Of a DNA stretch of 64,000 bases, positions 53,378-61,588 are shown piece by piece. Position numbers and translations under genes: made by a program. Position 1 is the first letter of the stretch. Every line of letters begins with the position of its first letter. Source of the DNA: Rhodospirillales bacterium (GTDB lineage Bacteria > Pseudomonadota > Alphaproteobacteria > Rhodospirillales_A > JACZKS01); the NCBI GenBank assembly GCA_018648445.1, contig JABGRG010000006.1, positions 1 to 64,000 on the forward strand, given 5' to 3'. The notes beneath the pieces are model-generated. The model had not been told where the DNA came from and did no database searches. It saw only the letters and a list, made by a program, of their open reading frames with translations.

Positions 53378-54223
53378 ATGAACGAGACAGAAGGTGTTGC
53401 TGCGCAAGTTCAGGAAATAGTTGATCAGGTAATCGCCGTCGCCGCGTCATATGGCATGGATGTCTTGGGGGCAATCGCCATCCTCATTGTCGGTTGGATG
53501 GCGGCGGGTTGGGCCGAGCGCGCGACAGCAAAGGCCGTTGGCCGCATAAAATCCGTGGATGACATGCTGACCGGCTTTTTTGCCAGCATGGTCAAATACG
53601 CTGTTTTGGCATTTACCATTGTTGCGGTTCTCAACCGATTCGGATTTGAAACCACAAGCCTTGTGGCGATTCTGGGTGCCGCGGGTCTGGCAATCGGTTT
53701 GGCGTTGCAGGGAACGCTTTCCAACATCGCTGCGGGCGTCATGCTGTTGATGTTCCGGCCTTACAAAGTCGGTGATTTTATTGAAGGTGCGGGGCTTTCC
53801 GGCACGATTAAAACGGCTGGCTTGTTTACGACAGAAATGGCCACCCCGGACAACGTTCATATCGTGGTGCCGAACTCGCAACTGTGGGGAGCGGCCATTA
53901 GCAACTACAGCCACAATTCGGAACGCCGGGTCGACCTGCTCATCGGGATTAGCTATGGCGACGATATCGACAAGGCCATTCAAATTATCAAGGGTATTGC
54001 CGGTGCCGACGAACGTGTTCACGTCCATCCGGACCCGTTTGTCGAGGTGGGGAACCTGGGTGACAATGCGGTTGAACTGGTTGTGCGGGTGTGGGTGGAC
54101 AACGCGGATTACTGGGGCGTCAAGTCTGCGATGACCAAAGCCATCAAACAGACCTTCGATAAGGAAGGCGTGTCTTTCCCGTTCCCGCAAAGAGACGTGC
54201 ATCTTTATCAGGAACAACCCTGA
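53378..54223 (+). CDS. mscS: Small-conductance mechanosensitive channel MscS
   Basis: A 281-residue homoheptameric channel protein that opens on hypo-osmotic shock. Three N-terminal helices occupy about residues 20-110. The pore-lining TM3 has the glycine/alanine pattern GAAGLAIGLALQGTLSNIAAGVMLL, followed by FRPYKVGDFIEG in the beta domain and the C-terminal alpha-beta vestibule. Length is near that of E. coli MscS. The start follows gaagga at a good distance. Confidence 0.93.
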   Translation: MNETEGVAAQVQEIVDQVIAVAASYGMDVLGAIAILIVGWMAAGWAERATAKAVGRIKSVDDMLTGFFASMVKYAVLAFTIVAVLNRFGFETTSLVAILGAAGLAIGLALQGTLSNIAAGVMLLMFRPYKVGDFIEGAGLSGTIKTAGLFTTEMATPDNVHIVVPNSQLWGAAISNYSHNSERRVDLLIGISYGDDIDKAIQIIKGIAGADERVHVHPDPFVEVGNLGDNAVELVVRVWVDNADYWGVKSAMTKAIKQTFDKEGVSFPFPQRDVHLYQEQP

Positions 54224-54231
54224 GACCAGAA

Positions 54232-55218
54232 TTATCGGGAAGCGGCAGGGGCTGTATCCCAGTCCGGCGCGGACAATTCGGACCGTTTCGGCAGATCGGC
54301 GCCGCGCCGCGAACAGGTGAGCGCAGCGGCCCCTGCGGCAAATTTCAACAGCGCCTCCAAGGGTTTCCGGCCCAGCGATTTCAAACCGTACGACGACAAC
54401 GCGCCCATTTCTTCCAGGCCGCACAAAAGGGCTGCCTGGAAGCTGTCGCCCGCACCAACGGCGTCAACGACATCAACCTGAACCGACGGCACCTCGACCA
54501 TACCGAAACTGCCAAACGCGACAGCCCCGTCGGCACCCTTGGTCACGACCACCAGTCCGGTCCCGCGACCCAAGCACTGGCGGGCGAAATCGCCAGGATA
54601 TTCGCCAGGGAAAAGCGTTTCGATATCCTCCTCGCTGATCTTGATCAGATCGGCGAAGGGGAGCAGCCCATCCATTCGCGCGTTCCACACGCCAACGTCC
54701 GGTTCCACGGTCGGGCGCACATTGGGGTCGACTGAAATCAGCCTTTTTCCCGCCTCTCGCTGCGCCAACGCGGCCAGCGCATCGGCAGTGGGCGCAGCCA
54801 CAAGGGAATACGAACCAAAATGCAACGCGCCGACATGATCGCCGATTTCCGGCAGATCGTTGACCTCTAAGGACCGGTCTGCCGCGTCGCGACCGTAAAA
54901 GGCGTAACTGGGCGAACCGTCCTCAGCCACCCCGACCACGCTAAGCGTCGTCGGTGCATCCTTTCGGATGATGTACTCGGACGACACGCCCTCGGTCTCC
55001 AGCGCCCGGGCCAGACGAGCGCCGAGAAAATCCGTCGACAATGCCGAGAAGAACGCAACCGAACGGTCCAGCCGCGCCAGGCCCAGCGCGACGTTGAACG
55101 GAGAACCGCCAAGGCGAGCCGAGAAGCGCATACCCATATCTTCGTCCGCATCCAAAAACAGGTCGAACAACGCTTCGCCGCAAATAAGGAATGTGCCTTT
55201 TTCTCCATTCGATCCCAT
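54232..55218 (-). CDS. PfkB-family carbohydrate kinase (fructokinase-like)
   Basis: A 328-residue sugar kinase. The N-terminal signature ARLGGSPFNVALGLARL matches PfkB motif 1 and the C-terminal DAVGAGDSFQAALLCG holds the catalytic Asp and the anion hole. It probably phosphorylates fructose or a related ketose with ATP. The C-terminus ends in a variable Ala-rich tail. Two bases separate it from the upstream P-loop kinase gene, so the two are one operon. Confidence 0.88.
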   Translation of the reverse strand: MGSNGEKGTFLICGEALFDLFLDADEDMGMRFSARLGGSPFNVALGLARLDRSVAFFSALSTDFLGARLARALETEGVSSEYIIRKDAPTTLSVVGVAEDGSPSYAFYGRDAADRSLEVNDLPEIGDHVGALHFGSYSLVAAPTADALAALAQREAGKRLISVDPNVRPTVEPDVGVWNARMDGLLPFADLIKISEEDIETLFPGEYPGDFARQCLGRGTGLVVVTKGADGAVAFGSFGMVEVPSVQVDVVDAVGAGDSFQAALLCGLEEMGALSSYGLKSLGRKPLEALLKFAAGAAALTCSRRGADLPKRSELSAPDWDTAPAASR

Positions 55219-55220
55219 GG

Positions 55221-55853
55221 TTAAGACGCGTCCCCCAGCGTCAGATCGGCGGGGACGGACTTCTCGGCAACCAACCGGGCGTTGGGCATATCGTTCGATA
55301 GCGCGCGATTTCGCGCAGCGTCAAATTCGGCCCCGCGATCCGTCCAGCGGCGGATGAGACGTTCCTCCAGGATATCCGGCTCGACGCTCAAATATACGGT
55401 GAGATCAAAAAGCGGCTTCATGGTCCGCCAGGGGGCCTGGTCAAGCAGCAGATAGTTGCCTTCGGTCACGACAATCCGATGATGCAGGCGGATAACCCCC
55501 GCGTCGATTATGGACGCGCTAGCCGTCCGGTCGTAGACGGGAATGGGAACGTCCCGGCGATGATCGTGAATCTCCTTCAGGGTCTTGAAAAAGGCGTCCG
55601 TATCGAATGTATGGGGCGCGCCTTTACGCGGTAGCCATCCGCGTTCAGTCAGAATTTTGTTGTCCAGATGAAAGCCGTCCATGGGAAAAACCACCGAAGG
55701 CTCTGAGGTTTCCCCATCATTCAGCCGACCGACCAGTTTTGCCGAAATCGTCGATTTCCCCGATCCCGGCGGCCCGGCAATGGCGACAATCAAGCGCTCG
55801 CAGCCATGCGCCTTTTCCAAAACACGGTTTGACAATAGGTCCAGATCGTTCAT
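55221..55853 (-). CDS. P-loop nucleoside/sugar kinase family protein (FrcK-like)
   Basis: A 210-residue P-loop kinase: Walker A AGPPGSGKST at about 28-37, FPMDGFHLDN, RKGAPHTFDTDAFF and VTEGNYLLLDQAPW. These are features of the uridine-kinase/pantothenate-kinase-like group that includes the FrcK protein of rhizobial fructose operons. Paired with a PfkB kinase it is likely part of a small sugar-use operon, though no sugar transporter is adjacent. ATG 55853 gives the normal N-terminus; a longer frame is not supported. Confidence 0.8.
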   Translation of the reverse strand: MNDLDLLSNRVLEKAHGCERLIVAIAGPPGSGKSTISAKLVGRLNDGETSEPSVVFPMDGFHLDNKILTERGWLPRKGAPHTFDTDAFFKTLKEIHDHRRDVPIPVYDRTASASIIDAGVIRLHHRIVVTEGNYLLLDQAPWRTMKPLFDLTVYLSVEPDILEERLIRRWTDRGAEFDAARNRALSNDMPNARLVAEKSVPADLTLGDAS

Positions 55854-56166
55854 CAGGCAGCCTTCTGCTCCTCGGGCCGTCGCCGTATCGTACATGGGCA
55901 GCATCTTCGGGTCGATAACTGCGATGCACCTAAGTAGTTGTGCGCAGGCGTTTTGTTGAAATTTGAGTGAACGCTTGCGTCGCAAAGCCCATATACGCTA
56001 TTCCGAATTGTCGGTTTGCCTCAGATTTGATCTTTAGGGACACTTCGTCCGGTCGGATGGCGCAAAATTCGGCAGCCCCGGGGGGGGTATTACGAAAAAA
56101 AACAAACCGACAATCCAATTGGACCACATTCGGTCCAGATAAATAAAATCAGGAGAGGTAGATAAG
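55854..56166. promoter_or_regulatory. Divergent region with inverted repeat TGGACC-N6-GGTCCA
   Basis: This 313-base gap separates the sugar-kinase operon from the amino-acid ABC operon. At 56120-56137 a perfect 6-bp inverted repeat surrounds six bases, about 30 bases before the binding-protein ATG. A C/G-run (gccccgggggggg, about 56078-56090) and an A-run follow farther upstream. The repeat could be an operator or a leader hairpin. No convincing gene or promoter pair was found in the rest. Confidence 0.4.
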
Positions 56167-57057
56167 ATGATCAAAAAAATTATTGCCGCAGCTGCGGCGT
56201 TTGCCGTATTCGGCGCCGCGAATGCCGGTGCAGCGGACTTCTACGGTACGCTCAAAAAAATTAAGGACTCCGGAACCATCGTCGTCGGGCACCGTGAATC
56301 CTCGGTGCCTTTTGCTTATATCGGCCCTGACAACAAGCCGATCGGCTATTCGATGGATCTGTGCATGAAGATCGTTGATGCGGTGGCCAAGGAAGTCGGC
56401 GTTGACAAATTGAACGTCAAGCTCGTTCCGGTTACCCCGCAGACCCGTATTCCGTTGATCGCCAACGGCAACATCAATATCGAATGCGGCTCGACCACCA
56501 ACAACCTGACCCGCCAAAAGCAGGTTGACTATGCGCTGACCACATTCATCACCGGCACCAAAATTCTGGCCAAGAAGACGTCCGGCATCAAGGAAGTCGA
56601 AGACTTGGCCGGTAAGGCGATCGCCTTGGCCCAGGGTACGACCAACGAACGCGCCATCAAGAACGCCATCAAGGATCTGGGCATCAAGGACGTCAAAATT
56701 CTGAGCGTCAAAGACCATGCCGAAGGCTTCCTGGCGCTGGAAACCGATCGTGTCGACGCCTATTCGACCGACCATATCCTGCTGTTCGGGCTGATTTCCA
56801 AGGCCAAGAAACCTGCCGACTACGAAGTCGTCGGCCGTTTCGTTTCGTTCGATCCCTACGCGCTGATGCTGCCGCGCGATGATTCGGCCATGCGTCTGGT
56901 CGCAAATCGCACGCTGGCCGGTCTGTTCCGTTCGGGCGAAATTCTCGACATCTACAACAAGTGGTTCATGAAGCCGATCCCCGGCGGGAAAGCGCTGAAT
57001 GTGCCCGCAGGCGAAACGCTTGAAACCAACTTTGCGGTTCAGGCGTTCCCTAAATAA
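56167..57057 (+). CDS. ABC transporter amino-acid-binding protein, GltI-like
   Basis: A 296-residue periplasmic binding protein with a signal peptide (about 1-22, ...AANAGAA). Conserved parts are TIVVGHRESSVPFAYIG, PIGYSMDLCMKIVDAV and PVTPQTRIPLIANGNINIECGSTTNN, typical of glutamate/aspartate-type binding proteins, where the RIPL.NG.D/N.ECGSTTN block binds the amino-acid carboxylates. A hairpin separates it from the permease genes, which would make it the more abundant product. The agagg SD is good. Confidence 0.9.
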   Translation: MIKKIIAAAAAFAVFGAANAGAADFYGTLKKIKDSGTIVVGHRESSVPFAYIGPDNKPIGYSMDLCMKIVDAVAKEVGVDKLNVKLVPVTPQTRIPLIANGNINIECGSTTNNLTRQKQVDYALTTFITGTKILAKKTSGIKEVEDLAGKAIALAQGTTNERAIKNAIKDLGIKDVKILSVKDHAEGFLALETDRVDAYSTDHILLFGLISKAKKPADYEVVGRFVSFDPYALMLPRDDSAMRLVANRTLAGLFRSGEILDIYNKWFMKPIPGGKALNVPAGETLETNFAVQAFPK

Positions 57058-57071
57058 ACGGTTGAAAACGG

Positions 57072-57108
57072 GGCCGGGAAGCGGGTTGTCTTCCCGGCCT
57101 TTCTCTTT
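57072..57108 (+). terminator. Intercistronic terminator or attenuator after the binding-protein gene
   Basis: GGCCGGGAAG and CTTCCCGGCC form a perfect 10-bp stem with an eight-base loop, followed by TTTCTCTTT. It lies between the binding-protein gene and the first permease gene, a common way to lower downstream expression relative to the periplasmic component. Confidence 0.8.
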
Positions 57109-57131
57109 CATACCCATCGGAAAAAATACGA

Positions 57132-57854
57132 ATGAATTATAACTGGAACTGGGGCATCCTGTTTGAGGAGCCCTATTTCGATTGGCTGGTTTCAGGCGTC
57201 GAGTGGACCCTGTTTGTTTCAGCCGTCGCCTGGATTATTGCGTTTTCGCTGGGCTCGGTTATCGGTGTGGCACGGACGGTCGATTCCGTTCCCGTTCGCG
57301 CTGTCGCCACCGCCTACGTTGAATTATTCCGCAATATTCCGCTTATCGTTCAGATGTTTCTCTGGTTTTACGTGGTTCCGGAAATGGTGCCCGACGATCT
57401 GGGCCGCTGGATGAAGCGCGATATGCCGTTTCCCGAAGCAACCAGCGCCATCTTCTGCCTTGGCACCTATACGGCGTCGCGTGTCGCCGAACAGGTGAGG
57501 GCGGGCATTGAATCGATCCCGGTAGGACAGCGCGCGGCAGGGCTGGCCATGGGGCTGACGACCATTCAGGTATACCGATACCTGCTGGTCCCCGTCGGTT
57601 ACCGCATCATCGTGCCGCCGCTGACCAGCGAATTTCTGACCATCTTCAAGAATTCGTCGCTGGCCCTGACCATCGGTGTGGCTGAACTTTTGTATCAGGC
57701 ACGCCAGATCGAGAACTACACCTTCCAGGGATTTGAAGCCTTTACCTCCGTCACGCTGATTTACCTTGTGCTGACGATGATCGTCGTCGCCCTCATGGTT
57801 CGTGTCGAGGAAAAGACCAAGATCCCCGGCTACGGCATCCAGAAGGATAAATGA
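57132..57854 (+). CDS. Amino-acid ABC transporter permease, GltJ-like
   Basis: A 240-residue inner-membrane permease of the His/Glu/Asp family. Five or more helices are predicted, and the EAA loop appears as EQVRAGIESIPVGQRAAGLAMGL before LVPVGYRIIVPPLTSEFLTIFKNSSLA. It follows the terminator hairpin and should share the same operon by readthrough. Its stop overlaps the next permease start (ATGA). Confidence 0.92.
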   Translation: MNYNWNWGILFEEPYFDWLVSGVEWTLFVSAVAWIIAFSLGSVIGVARTVDSVPVRAVATAYVELFRNIPLIVQMFLWFYVVPEMVPDDLGRWMKRDMPFPEATSAIFCLGTYTASRVAEQVRAGIESIPVGQRAAGLAMGLTTIQVYRYLLVPVGYRIIVPPLTSEFLTIFKNSSLALTIGVAELLYQARQIENYTFQGFEAFTSVTLIYLVLTMIVVALMVRVEEKTKIPGYGIQKDK

Positions 57855-58516
57855 TCATGCTTGGTGATTTTGATTTTGGCGTGATCGTCACTGCATTGCC
57901 CTACCTTTGGGAGGGGATGCAGCTTAGCCTGTTGCTGACCGGCCTTGCCGCCATTGGCAGTATTGCATTGGGAACCATTCTGGCCCTGATGCGCCTGTCC
58001 AGCATCCGCCTTTTCCAATGGATTGGCGCGGTGTGGGTCAACTTCTTCAGATCCTTGCCGCTGCTGCTGGTGATCTTCTGGTTCTATTTCCTGGTTCCGT
58101 TGATTGTGCAGGGGCAGGTGGACGCGTTTGAATCCGCGCTTATCGGGTTTGTCCTGTTCGAGGCCGCTTACTATTGCGAAATCATGCGCTCGGGCATCCA
58201 AAGCATCTCGCGGGGTCAGGCGTGGTCCGGCTATGCGCTGGGACTGAATTATCCGCAAACCATGCGCTACGTGGTTCTGCCCCAGGCCTTCCGCAATATG
58301 CTGCCGATCCTGCTGACGCAAACCATCATCCTGTTTCAGGATACGTCGCTGGTTTTCGTCGTTGGTCTGGCGGACTTCATGACCTCGGCGGTCACAGTGG
58401 CCCAACGGGATTCGCGGCTGGTTGAACTCTATGTCTTCGCCGCGCTGGTCTATTTCGTCATGTGTTACTTCGCGTCACTTTACGTGAAGACCCTGCAAAA
58501 GAAGATGCACCGATGA
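57851..58516 (+). CDS. Amino-acid ABC transporter permease, GltK-like
   Basis: A 221-residue second permease with the EAA loop [22 protein letters not shown] and the [25 protein letters not shown] helix. It forms the membrane channel with the GltJ-like protein. The start overlaps the previous stop by four bases; a second in-frame ATG two codons later is equally possible. The end overlaps the ATPase start (ATGA). Confidence 0.92.
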   Translation: MIMLGDFDFGVIVTALPYLWEGMQLSLLLTGLAAIGSIALGTILALMRLSSIRLFQWIGAVWVNFFRSLPLLLVIFWFYFLVPLIVQGQVDAFESALIGFVLFEAAYYCEIMRSGIQSISRGQAWSGYALGLNYPQTMRYVVLPQAFRNMLPILLTQTIILFQDTSLVFVVGLADFMTSAVTVAQRDSRLVELYVFAALVYFVMCYFASLYVKTLQKKMHR

Positions 58517-59241
58517 TCAAATTTAACAACGTCAATAAATGGTATGGCTCCTTCCAGGTTCTTAAAGACTGCACGAGCAGCGTAAAAAAGGGCGAGGTGG
58601 TCGTTATTTGCGGCCCGTCGGGGTCCGGTAAAAGCACGCTGATCAAATGCGTAAACGGACTGGAACCCTTTCAGGAGGGGGAAATTTCCGTGGATGGAGT
58701 TTCGGTGGGCGCCAAAGAGACCAATCTGCCGAAGTTGCGCTCGCAGATCGGAATGGTCTTCCAAAACTTCGAATTGTTCCCACATAAGACGGCGATGGAA
58801 AACATCTGTCTGGCCCAAATCAAGGTTCTCGGGCGGACTGAAGACGAAGCCAATACCCGCGCCCAGGAATTGCTGGACCGCGTCGGCCTTGGCGAATACG
58901 GAAACAAGTATCCGAGCCAGTTGTCAGGCGGACAGCAACAACGCGTTGCCATCGCACGCGGGCTGGCCATGGACCCCATCGCCATGCTGTTCGACGAACC
59001 GACATCGGCGCTGGACCCGGAAATGATCAACGAGGTTCTCGACGTCATGCAGCAACTTGCAAAGTCGGGAATGACCATGATGGTCGTCACCCACGAAATG
59101 GGTTTTGCGCGGCGCGTCGCCGATCGGGTGATTTTCATGGACGAAGGGGAAATCGTCGAAGATGCAACGACAGACGATTTCTTCGGAAAACCGCACAGCG
59201 ACCGAGCGCAAGAGTTCCTTTCGAAAATCCTGGAACACTAG
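58513..59241 (+). CDS. Amino-acid ABC transporter ATP-binding protein, GltL-like
   Basis: A 242-residue ATPase with Walker [20 protein letters not shown]-loop [12 protein letters not shown], signature [19 protein letters not shown], Walker [14 protein letters not shown] and H-loop [10 protein letters not shown]. It energises the two permeases for uptake of glutamate/aspartate-type amino acids. The start codon overlaps the GltK-like stop. Confidence 0.95.
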   Translation: MIKFNNVNKWYGSFQVLKDCTSSVKKGEVVVICGPSGSGKSTLIKCVNGLEPFQEGEISVDGVSVGAKETNLPKLRSQIGMVFQNFELFPHKTAMENICLAQIKVLGRTEDEANTRAQELLDRVGLGEYGNKYPSQLSGGQQQRVAIARGLAMDPIAMLFDEPTSALDPEMINEVLDVMQQLAKSGMTMMVVTHEMGFARRVADRVIFMDEGEIVEDATTDDFFGKPHSDRAQEFLSKILEH

Positions 59242-59268
59242 TCGCCTGAACGAAAAGGGATAGCCGCC

Positions 59269-60243
59269 ATGGAATACCGTCGATTGGGAAAATCGGGCTT
59301 GAAGGTCAGCACGCTTTCGTTCGGTTCATGGGTTACGTTCGGCTATCAGGTTGATGTCAGGGACGCGGCGGCCATTCTTAAGGTCGCCTACGATGCCGGC
59401 GTTAACTTTTTCGACAATGCCGAGGCCTACGCCAAGGGGCAGTCCGAGACAATCATGGGCAAGGCCCTGAAAAACCTGGGCTGGCGGCGCGACAGTTACT
59501 GCGTCTCCAGCAAGGTTATGTTCGGCTCGGTCGACGATCCGGCGCCGACCCAGCGGGGTCTGTCCGCCAAGCATGTGTTCGAGGCCTGCCATCAGGCCCT
59601 TGAACGCTTGCAGGTCGATTATCTGGACCTTTTCTTCTGCCACCGGCCGGACCCGGAAGTCCCCATCGAAGAAACCGTGCGCACCATGCACAACCTCATT
59701 GCCCAGGGCAAAGTGCTGTACTGGGGAACCTCGGAATGGCCGGCGGAAGATATCTTCGAGGCCCACCGCATCGCCCGTGAATGCGGCCTGACGCCGCCGA
59801 CCATGGAACAGCCCCAATACAACATGTTCGAGCGTGCACGGTTCGAGAAGGAATACGCGCCGCTGTACGACGGACCGGGCCTGGGAACAACCATCTGGTC
59901 GCCATTGTATTCGGGATTGCTGACCGGAAAGTACAACGACGGAATTCCGGACGGATCACGGCTTACCGTCGATAACTACAAGTGGCTGAAAGACCGCGTC
60001 GTCGGCGACGACGATAAATTGGCGAAGGTCCGACAACTTACCGATTTGGCCGCAGAAATCGGGACGACGACGGCGCTCATGTCCATCGCCTGGTGCGCGA
60101 AAAATCCGAATGTCAGCACTGTCATTCTTGGCGCATCGAAAGTCGAACAGCTTCGCGAAAACCTGCAGGCGATGGATGTCGTTGAGCTGTTGACGCCGGA
60201 CGTCATGGCGCGGATTGAAGGTATTCTCAAAAACGCCCCATAG
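59269..60243 (+). CDS. Aldo/keto reductase of the Kv-beta type
   Basis: A 324-residue TIM-barrel NADPH reductase. The catalytic tetrad regions are visible: FDNAEAYAKGQSE with the active-site Tyr, SSKVMFG with Lys, and FFCHRPDPEVP with His. The protein begins MEYRRLGKSGLKVSTLSFGSW and has the STVILGASKVEQLRENL end shared with YghZ and voltage-gated K-channel beta subunits. It probably reduces aldehydes such as glyceraldehyde 3-phosphate-related or methylglyoxal-type carbonyls; the substrate is unproven. It lies 27 bases after the ABC operon. Confidence 0.9.
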   Translation: MEYRRLGKSGLKVSTLSFGSWVTFGYQVDVRDAAAILKVAYDAGVNFFDNAEAYAKGQSETIMGKALKNLGWRRDSYCVSSKVMFGSVDDPAPTQRGLSAKHVFEACHQALERLQVDYLDLFFCHRPDPEVPIEETVRTMHNLIAQGKVLYWGTSEWPAEDIFEAHRIARECGLTPPTMEQPQYNMFERARFEKEYAPLYDGPGLGTTIWSPLYSGLLTGKYNDGIPDGSRLTVDNYKWLKDRVVGDDDKLAKVRQLTDLAAEIGTTTALMSIAWCAKNPNVSTVILGASKVEQLRENLQAMDVVELLTPDVMARIEGILKNAP

Positions 60244-60255
60244 CAAAACCGGGCT

Positions 60256-60290
60256 GTTGCAAACCAAGTCATAACCATTTGATTTGCAAC
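60256..60290 (+). other. Inverted repeat GTTGCAAA...TTTGCAAC
   Basis: Perfect 8-bp arms (60256-60263 and 60283-60290) extend to a 13-of-15 imperfect repeat, just after the aldo/keto reductase stop. There is no U-run, so it is a weak terminator at best; an operator role for the downstream two-component genes is equally possible. Confidence 0.35.
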
Positions 60291-60328
60291 GATATTGAGA
60301 GTTTCTCGCGTTTGCGATTGAAACCGCC

Positions 60329-60356
60329 TTGGCGAAAATCAAAAATCGAGTATAAT
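60329..60356 (+). promoter_or_regulatory. Sigma-70 promoter of the response regulator-kinase operon
   Basis: TTGGCG (60329-60334) and a perfect TATAAT (60351-60356), 16 bases apart. The predicted leader before the response-regulator ATG (60530) is about 165 bases, unusually long and without a recognised gene. Confidence 0.6.
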
Positions 60357-60529
60357 ACTGCGATAAACCTGAACGCGGATTTTCGCGTATTTCGGGTACG
60401 GGACGTGCGGATAGAGCGCTCCTGGAATAATTGTGTTGGCCCAGCACGCACTTGAGGGAGTGGCGACCGGGTTGTATTTCCGAGGAGTGAATCCACGCGG
60501 GATGCATTTGCAATTCGTGGGGTATTGCT

Positions 60530-61570
60530 ATGGGGTTTGCCGCCGCTACTGAAAGAAGCGGTTCAGAGTCTGCTCTGGATCGCAGGGTTCTTATCATTGA
60601 CGATGATCGCGATTTTGCCGAGGCCATGGCCGACGCGCTAAATCTGCATGGCTTTTCGGTGGCGTTTGCGCAAAGTGCCGATACCGCGCTTCCGGCGGTC
60701 GAGAAATTCCGTCCGGCGGCATTGCTGGTCGACGCGCGGTTGGGCCAGACGTCGGGACTGGATTTGATCCCGGAGATCAAGGAACGATTGCCCGACGCCA
60801 TATGCGTCATCGTTACGGCGTACCCGGATATCGATTCGGCCATCGGCGCGCTTCGCATTCAGGCCGACGATTATCTGCAAAAACCGGTGCAGCCCGAAGA
60901 GGTCAGTAAGGTTCTCGACTATTATCTGCAACGCGCAGAAGCGGTAAACGGAAAGGAACGCACTGAAATTCCTGGAGGGGTTAACCTCGGTTCTCCGCGC
61001 GACAATTCCTTCGGTCGATTATTGGTACATCGTTTTTCTCATTTGTTTTCCGATCCGGCAACGCCTTCGACCCATCGTGGCCCGATTCCACGGCGTGTCC
61101 TGCCTGGTTTTTTTGCCGCCGTAGACATGATGCTGGGTGCCGAGCGCGTGGAAAAAAACCAACAAAAATGCCGGGATGCCATCGTTGAGCTTGGTCAGCG
61201 CGAATCCTTGAGCGGCGCCAAGGCCTGGAATGCCTTTTATGCCGACGAGAGGGCGAGCGATATCGCCTTGGAATCCGAGATGCTGATGGCCGCTCATTTC
61301 AAGGATTTTGACCGGCGCGCGAAGTGGCTTACAAGTGTGATTCACAACAGCGGTCCAACGGCTAGTGTCAGTACTGATGAGCAATCGGCAAGCTGGCCAC
61401 CGACGGAAAAGGCCGTGATGATGATGCTGTCGGCGATTTTCTCCGATCTTCGAACGGCAACGTCCGATGAACGTACGCGACGGCGAATTGCGCAAAAATT
61501 CGGCGAACGCGAGACCCAGTTATTCGCCGAAGTCGCCAATGAGGCCCAGCGACGTAGCGGCGTCAACTGA
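60530..61570 (+). CDS. Response regulator with an unassigned C-terminal domain
   Basis: A 346-residue protein. The receiver (about 18-140) has the acidic pair in LIIDDDRDFA, phospho-acceptor Asp68 in ALLVDARLG, the Thr of VIVTAYPD and the Lys of DYLQKPVQP. The remaining 200 residues are mostly helical and contain no HTH, HATPase, GGDEF or other domain I know; a segment around GFFAAVDMMLGAERVEKNQQKCRDAI and a KAVMMMLSAIFSDLRTATSDERTRRR stretch are the most patterned. It precedes the CHASE2 kinase by 18 bases, so it is its likely partner. Confidence 0.8.
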   Translation: MGFAAATERSGSESALDRRVLIIDDDRDFAEAMADALNLHGFSVAFAQSADTALPAVEKFRPAALLVDARLGQTSGLDLIPEIKERLPDAICVIVTAYPDIDSAIGALRIQADDYLQKPVQPEEVSKVLDYYLQRAEAVNGKERTEIPGGVNLGSPRDNSFGRLLVHRFSHLFSDPATPSTHRGPIPRRVLPGFFAAVDMMLGAERVEKNQQKCRDAIVELGQRESLSGAKAWNAFYADERASDIALESEMLMAAHFKDFDRRAKWLTSVIHNSGPTASVSTDEQSASWPPTEKAVMMMLSAIFSDLRTATSDERTRRRIAQKFGERETQLFAEVANEAQRRSGVN

Positions 61571-61588
61571 TCGAAAGGCAATCCGCGG

